Assembly (NCBI GenBank): GCA_013115145.1
Contig: JAAPAO010000259.1
Location: forward strand, 1 to 46,069
Source of the DNA: Perkinsus chesapeaki
Lineage: Eukaryota; Perkinsozoa; Perkinsida; Perkinsidae
Reading direction: 5' to 3'
Length of the DNA: 46,069 nucleotides
Shown here: positions 30,180-41,500 of the stretch, in pieces
Layout: each line of letters starts with the position of its first letter
How positions within the stretch are numbered: the stretch's first letter is position 1
The notes under the pieces: model-generated
The model's database searches: none
Told to the model about the DNA's origin: nothing
Seen by the model: only the letters and a program-made list of their open reading frames with translations
Program-made: the position numbers and the translations under genes

Positions 30180-31220
30180 ATGGATGATATTCCCAACGCC
30201 ACCGAGAGACCTCGACGAGATTCTAAAGTTAAATTCGATGAGCATGTCCTTGCCGAACACGACAAGCTGAGGTACTAAATCGGTCATCCTTTCGACTCGT
30301 CTTCGGGCATTAGAATTTTCTCAACAGGGAGGCATTCGAGGCTGATTCTAGAACACAAAATCGATTCTGGAAAATGTTCTCATTTAGCATTCTCCCATGC
30401 AAGGCTCCTCTTCGAGCTGCTCCGTACTACCATTGACTGGTAGGGAGATCTAAGAAAGTGTACTCTTCACAAAAGTGGCGGCCCGTCAATTCTTCGTGAC
30501 CGAATCCTCTGGTATTATATTCCTTCTCGATTCGGGTATTGTTTTCGCGGAAATAATTTCTCCCTAGTCTATCTTCCGGGCGGTTCGAAAGAGAGACCCA
30601 CAAACGAGCGGCGCCCGTGCCGATGGTCTTAATCAAACCAGAGCGACGTATCGGGCATTGTCGAACCTATACTATTGGTGCCGCTGGCGAATCTGACAAT
30701 CTCGGTTTCGGTATTTCTCGAGGGAATTTTCAGAAGTAGAAATCTTTATATCAAGAAATATAATTATTATGTAATTAAAGTATCACAACTAGGCCTTCTC
30801 GAAGAAGGTGCTGAGATCTCGCGCTCCTGACGAGTACGTGGAGAGTAATTTTATTATTTCGCCTATCGTAACTAAGTTATTGATTATCAACTATATCCAC
30901 TACAGTATACTGTTGAGGTTGAAATAATAATAGAAGTCAATTTAAGTTATTTGATTACAACTTGTAAATCTATCAGAACTGGTTTCCTACTGTCTGACAT
31001 TTCTCGTCTCAGAGGTACTCGAATGACGATAAACGAGCCGGATACCCCCTTCATAAAGGAAGTGCTGCACGATAGCGAGGAGGAAGATACGCCTGCGCAC
31101 TGTGAAGAATTTGGGGATGCCCTGGCCGATAAGCTAACAAAGCTGAATGTTAATGAAGATGGCACGGTAGCAGCGGGGAATCAAAGGCACCACGGGGCGG
31201 GTTTAATGGGACTTCACTAA
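30180..31220 (+). CDS. PPP1R2: Protein phosphatase 1 inhibitor-2 (IPP-2/GLC8 family), short form
   Basis: Exon 1 30180-30271 (MDDIPNATERPRRDSKVKFD, then EHVLAEHDKL). A 741-base intron (GTACTA...GTCTCAG). Exon 2 31013-31220 reads RGTRMTINEPDTPFIKEVLH, then an acidic stretch and ADKLTKLNVNEDG, ending GAGLMGLH-stop. Phase 2 joins cleanly (AG|A). The family core is K-x-DE-x2-L/I-x2-(N/H)D then RG-x3-KI-x-EP-x-TP(Y/F), and both blocks are present in order; the Thr of EPDTPF matches the GSK3/proline-directed site. At 99 residues it is much shorter than animal IPP-2 (about 200). It lacks an obvious N-terminal KGILK motif and a clear C-terminal HYNE-type motif. It should bind and restrain PP1 catalytic subunit. 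Confidence 0.8.
30427..30640 (-). other. Antisense open frame inside the inhibitor-2 intron
   Basis: The minus strand reads natural-looking sequence (TIGTGAARLWVSLSNRPEDR, GRNYFRENNTRIEKEYN) to a stop at 30427. There is no ATG at a sensible place. It may be a relic exon or nested gene. Confidence 0.25.
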
Positions 31221-31794
31221 ACTACATCGTTTATTAATCGATCATCGGTAAAGGTGAAAATTTCTATCGAAGGTGGATTCCTTGAAGTTTGGTAATAGTT
31301 TGGCCCTGAACCCCTAGAAATATATAGGTCTGGGCGCTGCTTCCGAATGTCGCCTGATGGAGTGATATTGAAACCTGCAACTGTTTCGGTTTTTTGAAAT
31401 CGCTCGTTCAGGCTGCTCGAGGTGATAATGAAAATGATGGGGAGAAGTCTCGGAAGGCATTCGAACAGAAGAGGAAGAATCACTATAATGAGTTCAAGGT
31501 GGCGATCGGACAGTTTCAAAATCGATCGGTTTGTATAATAATGCATTGTCAAGTCATTGGGAACCGCTAGCCGACCTCTTCCTTATCAAGCTTGTCTGGC
31601 AGTGCATCTGGGGGGTGTCGTAGAGGAAAGGCAAATGCTAGGTGCAGAAGGAGTGCGTTTAATTTGTAATTTTGGGTTTGTTACTGAAGTTAGAAGGTTA
31701 CCTTCCAAGGTAGTTGGGAATATATCTTCCATACTAGATCATCACCGGATTATGTTTTGGTTAAGCTAGAGTGATTCCTGTCGGAGCAAGACTT
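31221..31794. other. No firm gene
   Basis: A minus-strand frame at 31217-31552 carries a hydrophobic run and FNITPSGDI, faintly like GVNPAGDI of the secreted protein at 21300. The start and splice sites are not evident, so it is left uncalled. Confidence 0.3.
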
Positions 31795-32097
31795 CTATCT
31801 CTTTGGGAAATTTCCAGTCTCTGGTCGATGCCCAGTGGGCTGCTTAAAATCCCGACAACTTGGGAGATTGAGCGGAGTGTGAGGCAGGCACTTTGATGTA
31901 CGGTCATCGCAGGAGATAGCTAAAACTATACTGTCACAGTGCTTCTGTGGTCCACAGTCGGTGGAATATTTCGCAGCTTCCTGGAGCCTAGGGAGTTGAT
32001 GATCAATACGGTATTTTATCAGGCAATGAAGGCACTTGGAGACGGCAGCGTCGAGGTTGAAGAAGACGACGAGTGAAATTAATGATAGTATTTTCAT
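31795..32097 (-). CDS. Small secreted Cys-containing protein, 100 residues
   Basis: Single exon; the ATG at 32095-32097 opens MKILSLISLVVFFNLDAAVS (signal peptide), then KCLHCLIKYRIDHQLPRLQE. The mature part has eight Cys (KCLHC, DCGPQKHC, SC, KC, SC) and ends TGNFPKR-stop. No family is recognised. It is divergent with the TARBP1 gene, about 400 bases apart, so the two may share a bidirectional promoter region. Confidence 0.72.
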   Translation of the reverse strand: MKILSLISLVVFFNLDAAVSKCLHCLIKYRIDHQLPRLQEAAKYSTDCGPQKHCDSIVLAISCDDRTSKCLPHTPLNLPSCRDFKQPTGHRPETGNFPKR

Positions 32098-32504
32098 GTA
32101 GCATGCTCACGTAGCTTGTCGTCGTTACCGATACGATTGTGTTGGACAGTATGAATTGGTTCAGTCTTGGATGTGCTCACGGAGGCAGCACTGTGCCTCT
32201 GGGAGATTGATCATGACTTAGGGAGTTAGTAAACGGTGAAATCGGCTTGACTGTTTCTGTGATCATTGAAAAAAACGAATAAAGAATTAAAACAGGAAAA
32301 AATAATTTTCATATCACTCGTGGCGATTTTTATGGCTTTAAAGGTGCCACGTTTCTGGTGTTTCAGAATAATCAATTTGCCAATCGGGAAAAGACCGATC
32401 TCAGAGCCAGGTCATCCAAAATCCCTGGTGAAACCTGATTGTTGTACTTCAACGAAAAAGCGCATTTTCGAATGTTCCTTTCCAGCTTGAGTTCGTTATC
32501 TAGG
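32098..32504. other. Intergenic region between divergent genes
   Basis: It contains a small hairpin, GAGGCA...TGCCTC, near 32183-32202 and an A/T-rich tract at 32265-32330. The TARBP1 start may be at 32472 (in-frame ATG) rather than 32505. Confidence 0.4.
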
Positions 32505-35500
32505 ATGATATCGACCCTCTCTTCCGTCACGGAGCTCTCGCAGAATCTTCAACCCAATTCATCCGAGGCTCGAGAAAATGTGGCAAAAATTATCGTTAGC
32601 GGGATGACAGTTTTACACAAGGAAGCGTTCGTGGATGAAATCGCCGCTGCTGTTTTGAGTGAAGAAGTTAAACTGGTCAACGAACTCACAGCGACGATCG
32701 CCGCGCGTATCTTGGACGAGTTGCGCACTGCGAAGATTTTGGATATCTTTGGGGTTTGCGGGAAATTACAGGTCATGGCGAGCAGACGACCAGAATGCCA
32801 GGTGCCGTTCAGCTCGCTCTACTCCAGATTAGTTTGCTTCGGAGAGACTGTCGATTGGGGGAAAGTTGTGGAAAGTTTGGTATCAGAAAACTCACTAACA
32901 GACGTGCAGGAAGCCCAATTCGCTAGCGCGGCGATTGTTGAAATATTTCGGCTTTGCGGCGATGGGAGAAGGGAGATTGTCGAGAAGTTGAGGAGGAGGA
33001 TAATCGCGAGCTTGCCGGACACTTCTGGGGAGGTGAGAGAAGTCATTTACTGTCGGATTCTGCCGTTGATTTCGGATGGAGAATTTATGCGGGAAATCTT
33101 GGAATTCACCGAGGGCAATCACGAGGAGCGCATGATACTGTATTGTCAAGTTCCAGAAATAATCGATCACGCGATCGATTGGGATGATGTGCGTGCGTGC
33201 ATATCAAGAAGCGTTGCAGTGATTCATAGAAAGCGAGCTCGATGGCTGGTCGAGCGCCTCGGTGGGGCGGAGGCTCTTGGCAGCACTACCTGGCAGTGGT
33301 ATTGGGCTCTGGTGGAATCCTTGGACGAGTTCGCGTGTCATATGTAAGCGGTTGGTCGATTGGATGAGGAGCTTACGAGCTTTACCGCGCAGGATTGTAT
33401 GCACCGTTTCGAGATTCAATTAGTAAAAACCTGATCATCAGAGATCTAATTAGATTATGAGCCGCTTGAATTGTTGTTGGGGGAGTGGATTTGTGCGCAT
33501 CTCCGCACCGTGAAGAATATTTTGAAATGTAACTTGCTGTGACAGAGTAGCTCGCTCGGCTGTTTTTCGGATGTCGCTACGACTTTGGCGCCAGTGAGAT
33601 CCCGACGCTCTCGGTCTCATCTGCCCAGCTGATCGTCCTGCTCGTGAGCTCATCATACTCCCCATGATGGCAACGAAGAATCACGATATGGAGAGCAATA
33701 TAAGACAACTAGTGCCGTAGGAGCCTATGTGGAGCGGAAAGGTTCCATTGGATGTGGATAGCCCGGATAGTTAGCTCCAACTGGATGACAAAAATTCAAC
33801 CACTGGGGAGGGTTTCGATCATAAAAACTGCTGCCCAAGGTTTGGTCCCTTTTAAGGTTCAAAGAACTCTTCACACCGAAGCTGCGACGGGTAGCCATCG
33901 AAGCGGCCAAGGTCGATAGGGACGCAGCTAAGGGATGGGAGATGTCACCAAAGTGGATTGAAGCGCTGCTTGATGCATGCCTTAGTCGACATGACAATGA
34001 AGCTATACCAAAGTAAGAGATATTCTTGCGCGCCGTAAAACTAGTGATTTATAGAAGACCTGCGATGTGTGCAGAAGACCTAAAGCCTTGAGTGCTAACA
34101 ATCCGCTTTTTTCCTGGCGGAAAAATTACACACAATTGCGCAGCACATCCTTTCCATAAATTTTTCCATATTTTCTGGGTAATAACAGAGATACTCAGGC
34201 ACGTCCTGACGGAGTTAGGCGCTCATCCGGACCTCGCCCAGGCTGTCCTCAAGGCTGTGGATCCGGAATTTTTCTGTCACAAAATCGTCCGAGGCTTCGA
34301 TGAGAATCTCACGGTGTTCTGCAATCAACTTGGATGGTATGCCCGGCCAGAGAAAGCGGTTACAAGCCATGGGGGTGCGGAAGGTGAGCTAAGAAATATC
34401 TTTTCGAACAATCTTTGACGGTTTCCTAAAAGTTGACCTGTTGGTCGAGATATTCACTAGTGGCACTTAGATGGCCCAGAGGGGAAAATAACGAGAAGTT
34501 TTTGTCAAACTTTTCGTACTCAAGAATCGAAAGAACCTAATAATTCCTAGTATCTTTTGTACCACAAATGGACTTTATAGAATTTCCTCTATAATTTTCG
34601 TCTTACCGTTTTTTTTCGCGATTTCGTCAATCATTTGCCACTTCCTGGTCACTTTTGATCTCGATGGTTTAGGTCCGGAGGCACCAGCTGGCACAGTGGA
34701 GGACTCTCGAGCTTGTCAGGACTTGGTTAATTCTTACGTCACCTCGGGAGGGAAGATCAGCATGCTTCTGAAGGAGGTTCTTGAAGGTAAGTTTGCAGAG
34801 CATTCGCCTGGTGCTTGTTGCACACTGATGATATAAAACCACAACAAATCGAGTCGATAATCAATTATCATTATCACTACTGAATATATTAGCGTCTAAA
34901 GCCTTCCTGCGTCTTGGCGGCGCAATGGGCAGCGTATCTTTTGTGCTTGATGTCTCCTTTTGTGTGAAGGTGCGCACTGTGAAGGTTTTTTGTCAGGGTT
35001 GGTGAATTACACTTCGACACGAGTTTTCTTGGAGGCCATCGGAAATGCTGCAAATGTCCGGAAGGAAATATTCGATGAAAATATCTTGATGGTCTGCTTA
35101 CGGTTCGCAACAACTCGGGTTAAATACTTCAAAACCGCGCTTCGGCCTAAGATACTCTCCTTGTTCACGTCAGCCATCTCACGGTAAGTGGGGTGAGTCT
35201 AGCGAGCGCGCTGGGAATATCCTGATTTAGCTGAGAAACGATAAGTTCTTCGGGGACTAGCTGTTATTGAAATTACAACAATTTCTCATGATTGCGGAAA
35301 TGTACGCCCCAACTTAGCTGTTTCATACATCAACCTTTCAAATACTATATGTGGAGAATTTTTTAAACCTCCTCCTTGGACGGTAATACACTACCTTTTA
35401 TCGGTCGGCCTTCTTATGTGAAAATGCTGCTTGATATTCCTCCTGCGTCGATTGTGGTGAGACTGAAATTGTCTCATTCGTGGTTCGGTAAAGTTTGATT

Positions 35501-38500
35501 CCAAATCGATTACATGATCGATTATCATTTCAGGTCGTTTGAGCTGCCTTCGGAAAGTGTCCTCAGTATTCCCAAGTACCAGGACAATCTTATCAGATTT
35601 TACTCTGTCCTTTGCGCGTTCACCACTCCGGTGCCCCCGAGTCTCATCTGGGATCAAATTCATGGCATCTATCTCCCCAAGGTAAGAATAATTTCGTGGC
35701 GCGTGAACTTTATTCGTTGTAAGATACTTTCTGACACCGCTAGCGAAGCGCTAACCGTCGAGATGATATCTGGTTTGGTTTGGACGCTCCCCGCAAACTC
35801 CGCGGAGCTCGAAGATACCCTTCGGGATCTCGAATCCAACCTCCAATCGATTCCAGCTCGAGCGTATCTTCCTGAATCGGCGATCATTCGTTGGTTGGCT
35901 CTGACCTTGTTTTTGGACCAATACCACGGTGTCAAGATCTGCAGTGAAGCCCTCGCTAGGGGCTTGCCCGAGTTAACCTCTGAAGAATCTTTCCCGCGTA
36001 TGGGTTGGTTGGTGGCTAGCTTGACAGAAAGATATCAGATAAAATGTAAGGATAATTTCGTGGCGAAAGTGACGAAATTGTCGGATCCGAGAACACCGTT
36101 GCTGGAGCAAGTGCACTTGGTTCAAATGCTGGCGGCCGAGTCGAGCTTCAACAAGATTCCCGAGAAGCTTGCAAAGATTCTCTTTCGGATGCGCCCGCGC
36201 TCGACCTCTGATCGGTCCCATACATACGCACTTGGGATCTGCGACACATTTTCGTGGCGCGTGACGGATTTGTTCCATCCGTGGCGAGTTTGCGATGATG
36301 TCATTGATGTATTTTATCGCTGTAAATGGATCGCTATACGCAGCATAATTTCGTGGCGCAGTGACGATTTCATCTCCGTGGACGACGCCAAAACACTCAT
36401 GGAAGAACTGGAAATCGCAGATCCTGCGGTGCTTGTCGATCTTTGCGAGGTTATTAAGACTGTGGCAATTCCAGCAGTCGCCACGAAATTAGACAAAGAT
36501 TTGGCCGTCCAGACGGTCGCCGAGCTTGCAAGATACGCGGGAGGTTACATTTATGGCACTGGAAATCAATACGTGACCGAACAAGCGATGGCCAGCTTGA
36601 TGGGCTTGGTTATGGATGCGAAGTTGATCGAGATTGGGGGGCCAGAAGCTGTGAGCGAAGTGAAACGGCTGATGAAACGGTTGATCGATATTGGGAATGG
36701 TGGGCAGAAAAATGTATTAAGAAGCGGATTGAGTAAGCCGTTAGTGGCAATGCTCAGAAGCGTCAGAAGTAAGTAAAAACTTTCCGATATTTTTGGAAAA
36801 TCTGCGCAATTTTGGTATAATTTTTCCAAAAAATCAGCTCAAGATCAGCTCGTTTGAATACAAATTAATAGGCATGCGGCATTCGATGGTTATAAGCTAT
36901 CCAGCTCGAACTCATACTTCCGGCGTTCTCTTCGTTATTTTATCAAATTCTCAGGAGGCGAAGTCGGCGAGTCGCTCCGTCTCGACTTTATAGAGATTCT
37001 GGCTGCCCTCTGTGTGTGCTCCGACTCCACCAGTAGAACGGAAACCCTGACGTTCATCAGCGCCGTCGGTGGAAAACTCGCCGAAGAAGTAAAAAATGCC
37101 CTACAAGGAATCGAACCAGGGACCTTTCGATTGCGCAATAGGTGCTCCTCGCAACCCTTGCTCATCTGGAGAAGACGCGTGTTTCAATCTACACGACCGA
37201 GTCGGGTGCTAAAGGTCCAGCCACACCAATGCCATTCAGTGGCCATCACAGAGCTCAACTAAGAGGCTGGCAGGTGGAAATCGATCACTCGGACGCGCTT
37301 TTTGCAATCGACTTTCAGGTTGTCATGTGCTTGGTCGAGAATTTGAGGGAGGAGGCGTATAGGGATGAAGTGGCTCCGATACTTTATAAGCATCTTATGT
37401 GGCCGCATCTACCGGATATTAGGGATTATCAAGTAAGATGAAATTTTACGAAAAATTTCGCCGAAATGCAGTTTGGTTTTTTTCAGAAAGGGGGTAGATT
37501 TCAGGAACTTTGTGGAACTTTTTACGCGGGAAAAATTAATTCCTCTCACTTTTTAAGAAACTAAGTTGACTCCGCGGAGAAAGTTCCAAAACTGAAAGAG
37601 TGAAATAGGGGAAGTGGAAATTTGCGGTGCAAACAAAATTACAAGTTGATCGAAAATTAAATTTAATTTTAAATAATCAATTTATCCTGTTTTTTCCGGC
37701 AAAAAAAGTTATCGTTTGACTTCCATCAGGAGACCGTGGCGTGTTATCTGGCTGGTAAGTTCAAAACCGAAACGCTGGACCGTTACCTTCTGCCTGCACT
37801 TGAGCAGTACGATGCCACACCGCAATGCATTGCTAGTGTCTTGCTGGTAGCCACTTATCTGTAAGGGGGGCTTCGCGGGACTTTTGTGACGAGTGATTGA
37901 TTAGTAATACCCAACACCTGCACTAAACTTATTACTTTTATACTGTTTTTCAAGAAATGATTTTCCAATAGATGGTCTTTAATGAACAGTCTGTCTTTTT
38001 AATAGACGTCGATAATGATAACGATTCGGTCCTGCTATCTGAGGAATGGTTGCAATCATCATCATCGTCGCATTTCAGATACTCCATCGATCGTGGTAAC
38101 TCCAAAGTATTCAATCACTTAGTACCGTATCTTTCCTGTAACACAGCTTATATCAGGGGGATTGCTCAATACGCGATTCACACTTTCGGTTTGCCAACTG
38201 ACGGGTCTGATTACTCGGAGATCAAAGGTAGGCGGCTCGTGCATTGGCGAGGGGTCACCGGAACGTCTAGAAATGTCTCTCGGAAAGGTACGCCCGTTTC
38301 ATTTTCGTCGTCTATTTCTGAGTGGAAAAATCTAAACGTCGGGTTTAGATTCTCACTGCAATTTCACATTTGAACCGTTTCATGATTCTCACTTTTGGCA
38401 GTGACATTCTCACTGCTAAGAAAATCAAAAGGCTTCTCCGCCTAAGTGGATGATCTGGCGATCTGTTTGGTACCGCAAAACAACTCTGTATGATATAGCT

Positions 38501-41500
38501 AAGCGTCACATAATCTGATTTCACGACTAAATTCGCTCTGTTATGAGCATGGACAATTTTTGGTTATGTTCCAAGTTAACTTGGTACACTGTACTGCCCT
38601 CCGGTTTATGTCTATCGAATCAATACAGCTTCATGATCGAGGCGTTCTCCTACAGACTGGGTATCTTTCAATTCGCCGCCATAATGAACGGAACACACTC
38701 CTCCAAGTTCAAGAAAAACATCAAATTTTTCTGCTTGCTCGATTTTTCTCATTATTTTTTTATTTTGCGGAATTTTTTTAATAGTTGTTCAATTTTGTCG
38801 TTTGCTCAACATCATTGTTGGGCATACGAATTCTTTGCCATTCAGGGTGCTCCTTCACTCTTCCATTGTTTTAGGTTTGTTCGACTTCATGGCAAAGAAT
38901 CGCGAATGTGTCAAGTTGCGTAGCAGACAAGTGCCGGTTTATGACAAATGGAACATTAATCGTTTGGTTGGCGTTCAAGGACTGCACGCGCAGATATGCA
39001 AGACTAGCGTGGAGGAGATGCTACCGAACCAGATACTTATGCAGGTAGGAATGTGCTTTGAACAACTGTAGATAGATTTAAGAATAAATAATATATATAT
39101 TAGAAAGTTATTATTAAGACTACTACTAAACTATACTTAACTGACGTAAAATCGTTCATCTCGTTATATTGAAAAAATGGGTTGGTCGTATAATTCTGTA
39201 AGGCGGTTCATATATTCCACCTGCAATCACTATTTACTAGTATTAATATAAATAATTACTTTTGACACATCACATACGCGCACTTCGTATCACCATGTCC
39301 CTCAATTCCACTCGGTCTCGTAATCGCTGTTTGATACCAAGCATTGCTTGGCAAGCAGCACGGAAACCAAGGTGATCTCGGCAAGACCTCAGATATCGGT
39401 TGAAGGTTATTTTCCAATATTCGCATTCGTGAAGGAACTCGTGAGAGTTACACCATGAAAGCTGCAATGGATGCAATGGATGGAATAATTATGAAAATGC
39501 CAAGACTTGTTCATTACTGTTATTGTAACGAGACTTTGATCATTGAGTCGACTATGAACCTTATCTAACCTGAAATCGTAGAACCAGAACTGCAGCGTGA
39601 ACCATGTAGCATGACCAAGCTTCGGATGTGTCTTCAAGTATGCGGCAGGCGTATCGAAATTGGAAACGGATAGATTCAGAAAATGTGAACAAAACGTGAA
39701 ATGGGAAATCAGTGTTAAAATATGACTCTGTGACTGAGAAAGCTCGCCGTTTGATACCAAAGCGGGGCTGCGTGATGTTCGTTGGTCCACCAGGTGGATC
39801 AGATTTCACGGTTAGTCTTCCGTAGGACCTTCGGGAGGCAGTGGCCACTGCGATGGCTGAGGAGTGGCATTATACCCCAGACCTCGAAGTAGCACATATG
39901 TTCAACGAAGGAATAGATCCACTGAAGATTCCAAAGTCCAGCGCATCACAGATGGAGGTGAGTTCATCTCGTAGTGGTAGTTGCGAATCAGAGTCGGTTA
40001 TCAGGTTAGCAGTGACGACGAGACCGCTGCCGGGCATCAGAGGAAATATGTGCCTCTGATGGCTACCGAGTTGTTCCCTAAGCTTCACAATAAATCAGTC
40101 CCTCCCAGGTGAATCTGCATTCATCTTTGGCTGGTATAATTAGTTTTTTTCCGGTGAATTTCGGTATTCTTAATTGTTACTAACCCCTTGAGTCTCGAAC
40201 GGCGGTATGTACTTGTTCGGTTTCAATTCGAAATGAAGTACAGATTGATTGCTAGCGTTTTCTCGTCATACCAGTCATCGTCTAGCAGAGGAGAGCTGAA
40301 CAGCTTCTCGCGCGGCGGCCAACGCATTTGACTATGCTACGACTCACGTTCAGGTCCGATCTTATAATTGTGGCTTCTTTCGTCGATAAAGCGCCGAATC
40401 TCGCCGGTCTTTGTCGGACTGCAGAGGTGAGGTGTACGGGAACTTTGCTGATTTAGATTGGGGTGGCTCTACGGCGCAGTTTTTCAAGGGCGTGAATTGT
40501 GGAAGAAACTAGCCGCATAGGAAAACGCGAAATGGGAGGAACATTGCAGAACCATCAGCGTGTTTGGAACACACAGTTTGCGGCACGCTCCTGTGCAGGT
40601 GTTCGGTGCATCGAGACTCGTTGTTGCTAACAAACTGAGAGTCCTTCGTGACCAGACATTCAAATCGGTGGCAGTGACATCTGAAAAGTGGATGCCGATC
40701 GAAGAGGTTCAACCGGAAGATTTGCCCGAATGGTTAGGGAAACAGAAGGACAACGGGTAGGTCACAGCGGGATATTATCACTTCGACCATCACAGTATGA
40801 TAAATAAAGTTGCACATAGGATGGATAGTCCAACTAAGCCACATTCAGCGTTGGACTATAAACTCATAAAGTTCTTACGTCTGCAATATATAACTCAACA
40901 AAAGGGTCCCTTATGACGGGGAGGGAATCCAAGATTTATAGGCCAAGGCAATATAATGGAACGGGACAACACTTTGGGACTAACAAATTCTGCCATACAG
41001 ATAAGCCTGGGATAGTCCACGTTATCAGATCCTCGTTGGTGGGTGTTGAACAAACGACTACAAGCAAGCAGATGGAGCGCTTTGCTTTCCCAAAGAAGAC
41101 TGTGTTGGTTCTTGGAGCAGAGAAAGAAGGTGGGCAGTGAGATATCTTTAAGCGCACTGGGGAGATTTTCTCCGCTCTCCTATTTAACATTTTCCCTCCG
41201 ATTTCAATCTTTATCTCATCGAGTCCTGTGGACTGCACAGTTTTGTGAATGCGAGAAATAAACCTGACCTCACTGGCTGGAATCGACAAGAACCGTTGTT
41301 GCATTGAGAACTGCTCAGTGTCACCAATGGACGGTGGAATCGTACACATGGGGGAATATAAAATCTTATCAGTGCGAAGGCATGAGGGCGACTTGTTGAA
41401 GAACCATTCTCCTTCACTCTCTACGAACACACTTCTCGAGCCTACAGGGAATACTGTAGGTTTTCAGCAAAGCCTTGACCCATGGCTGTGCTGAAAACCT

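Noticed and set aside
31217-31552. Minus-strand frame with a hydrophobic run and FNITPSGDI
   Set aside because: No start codon with a usable signal peptide and no splice support. The likeness to the 21300 protein is a few residues only.
36311-36350. A 40-base GT-AG segment around the fourth TTCGTGGCGC motif as an intron
   Set aside because: Removing 40 bases would shift the frame and lose the natural downstream reading ([20 protein letters not shown]).
38543-38923. 126-residue plus-strand frame rich in Phe/Leu
   Set aside because: It overlaps the intron 11 to exon 12 boundary of TARBP1, has low-complexity TTTTT stretches, and is in the wrong frame for exon 12.
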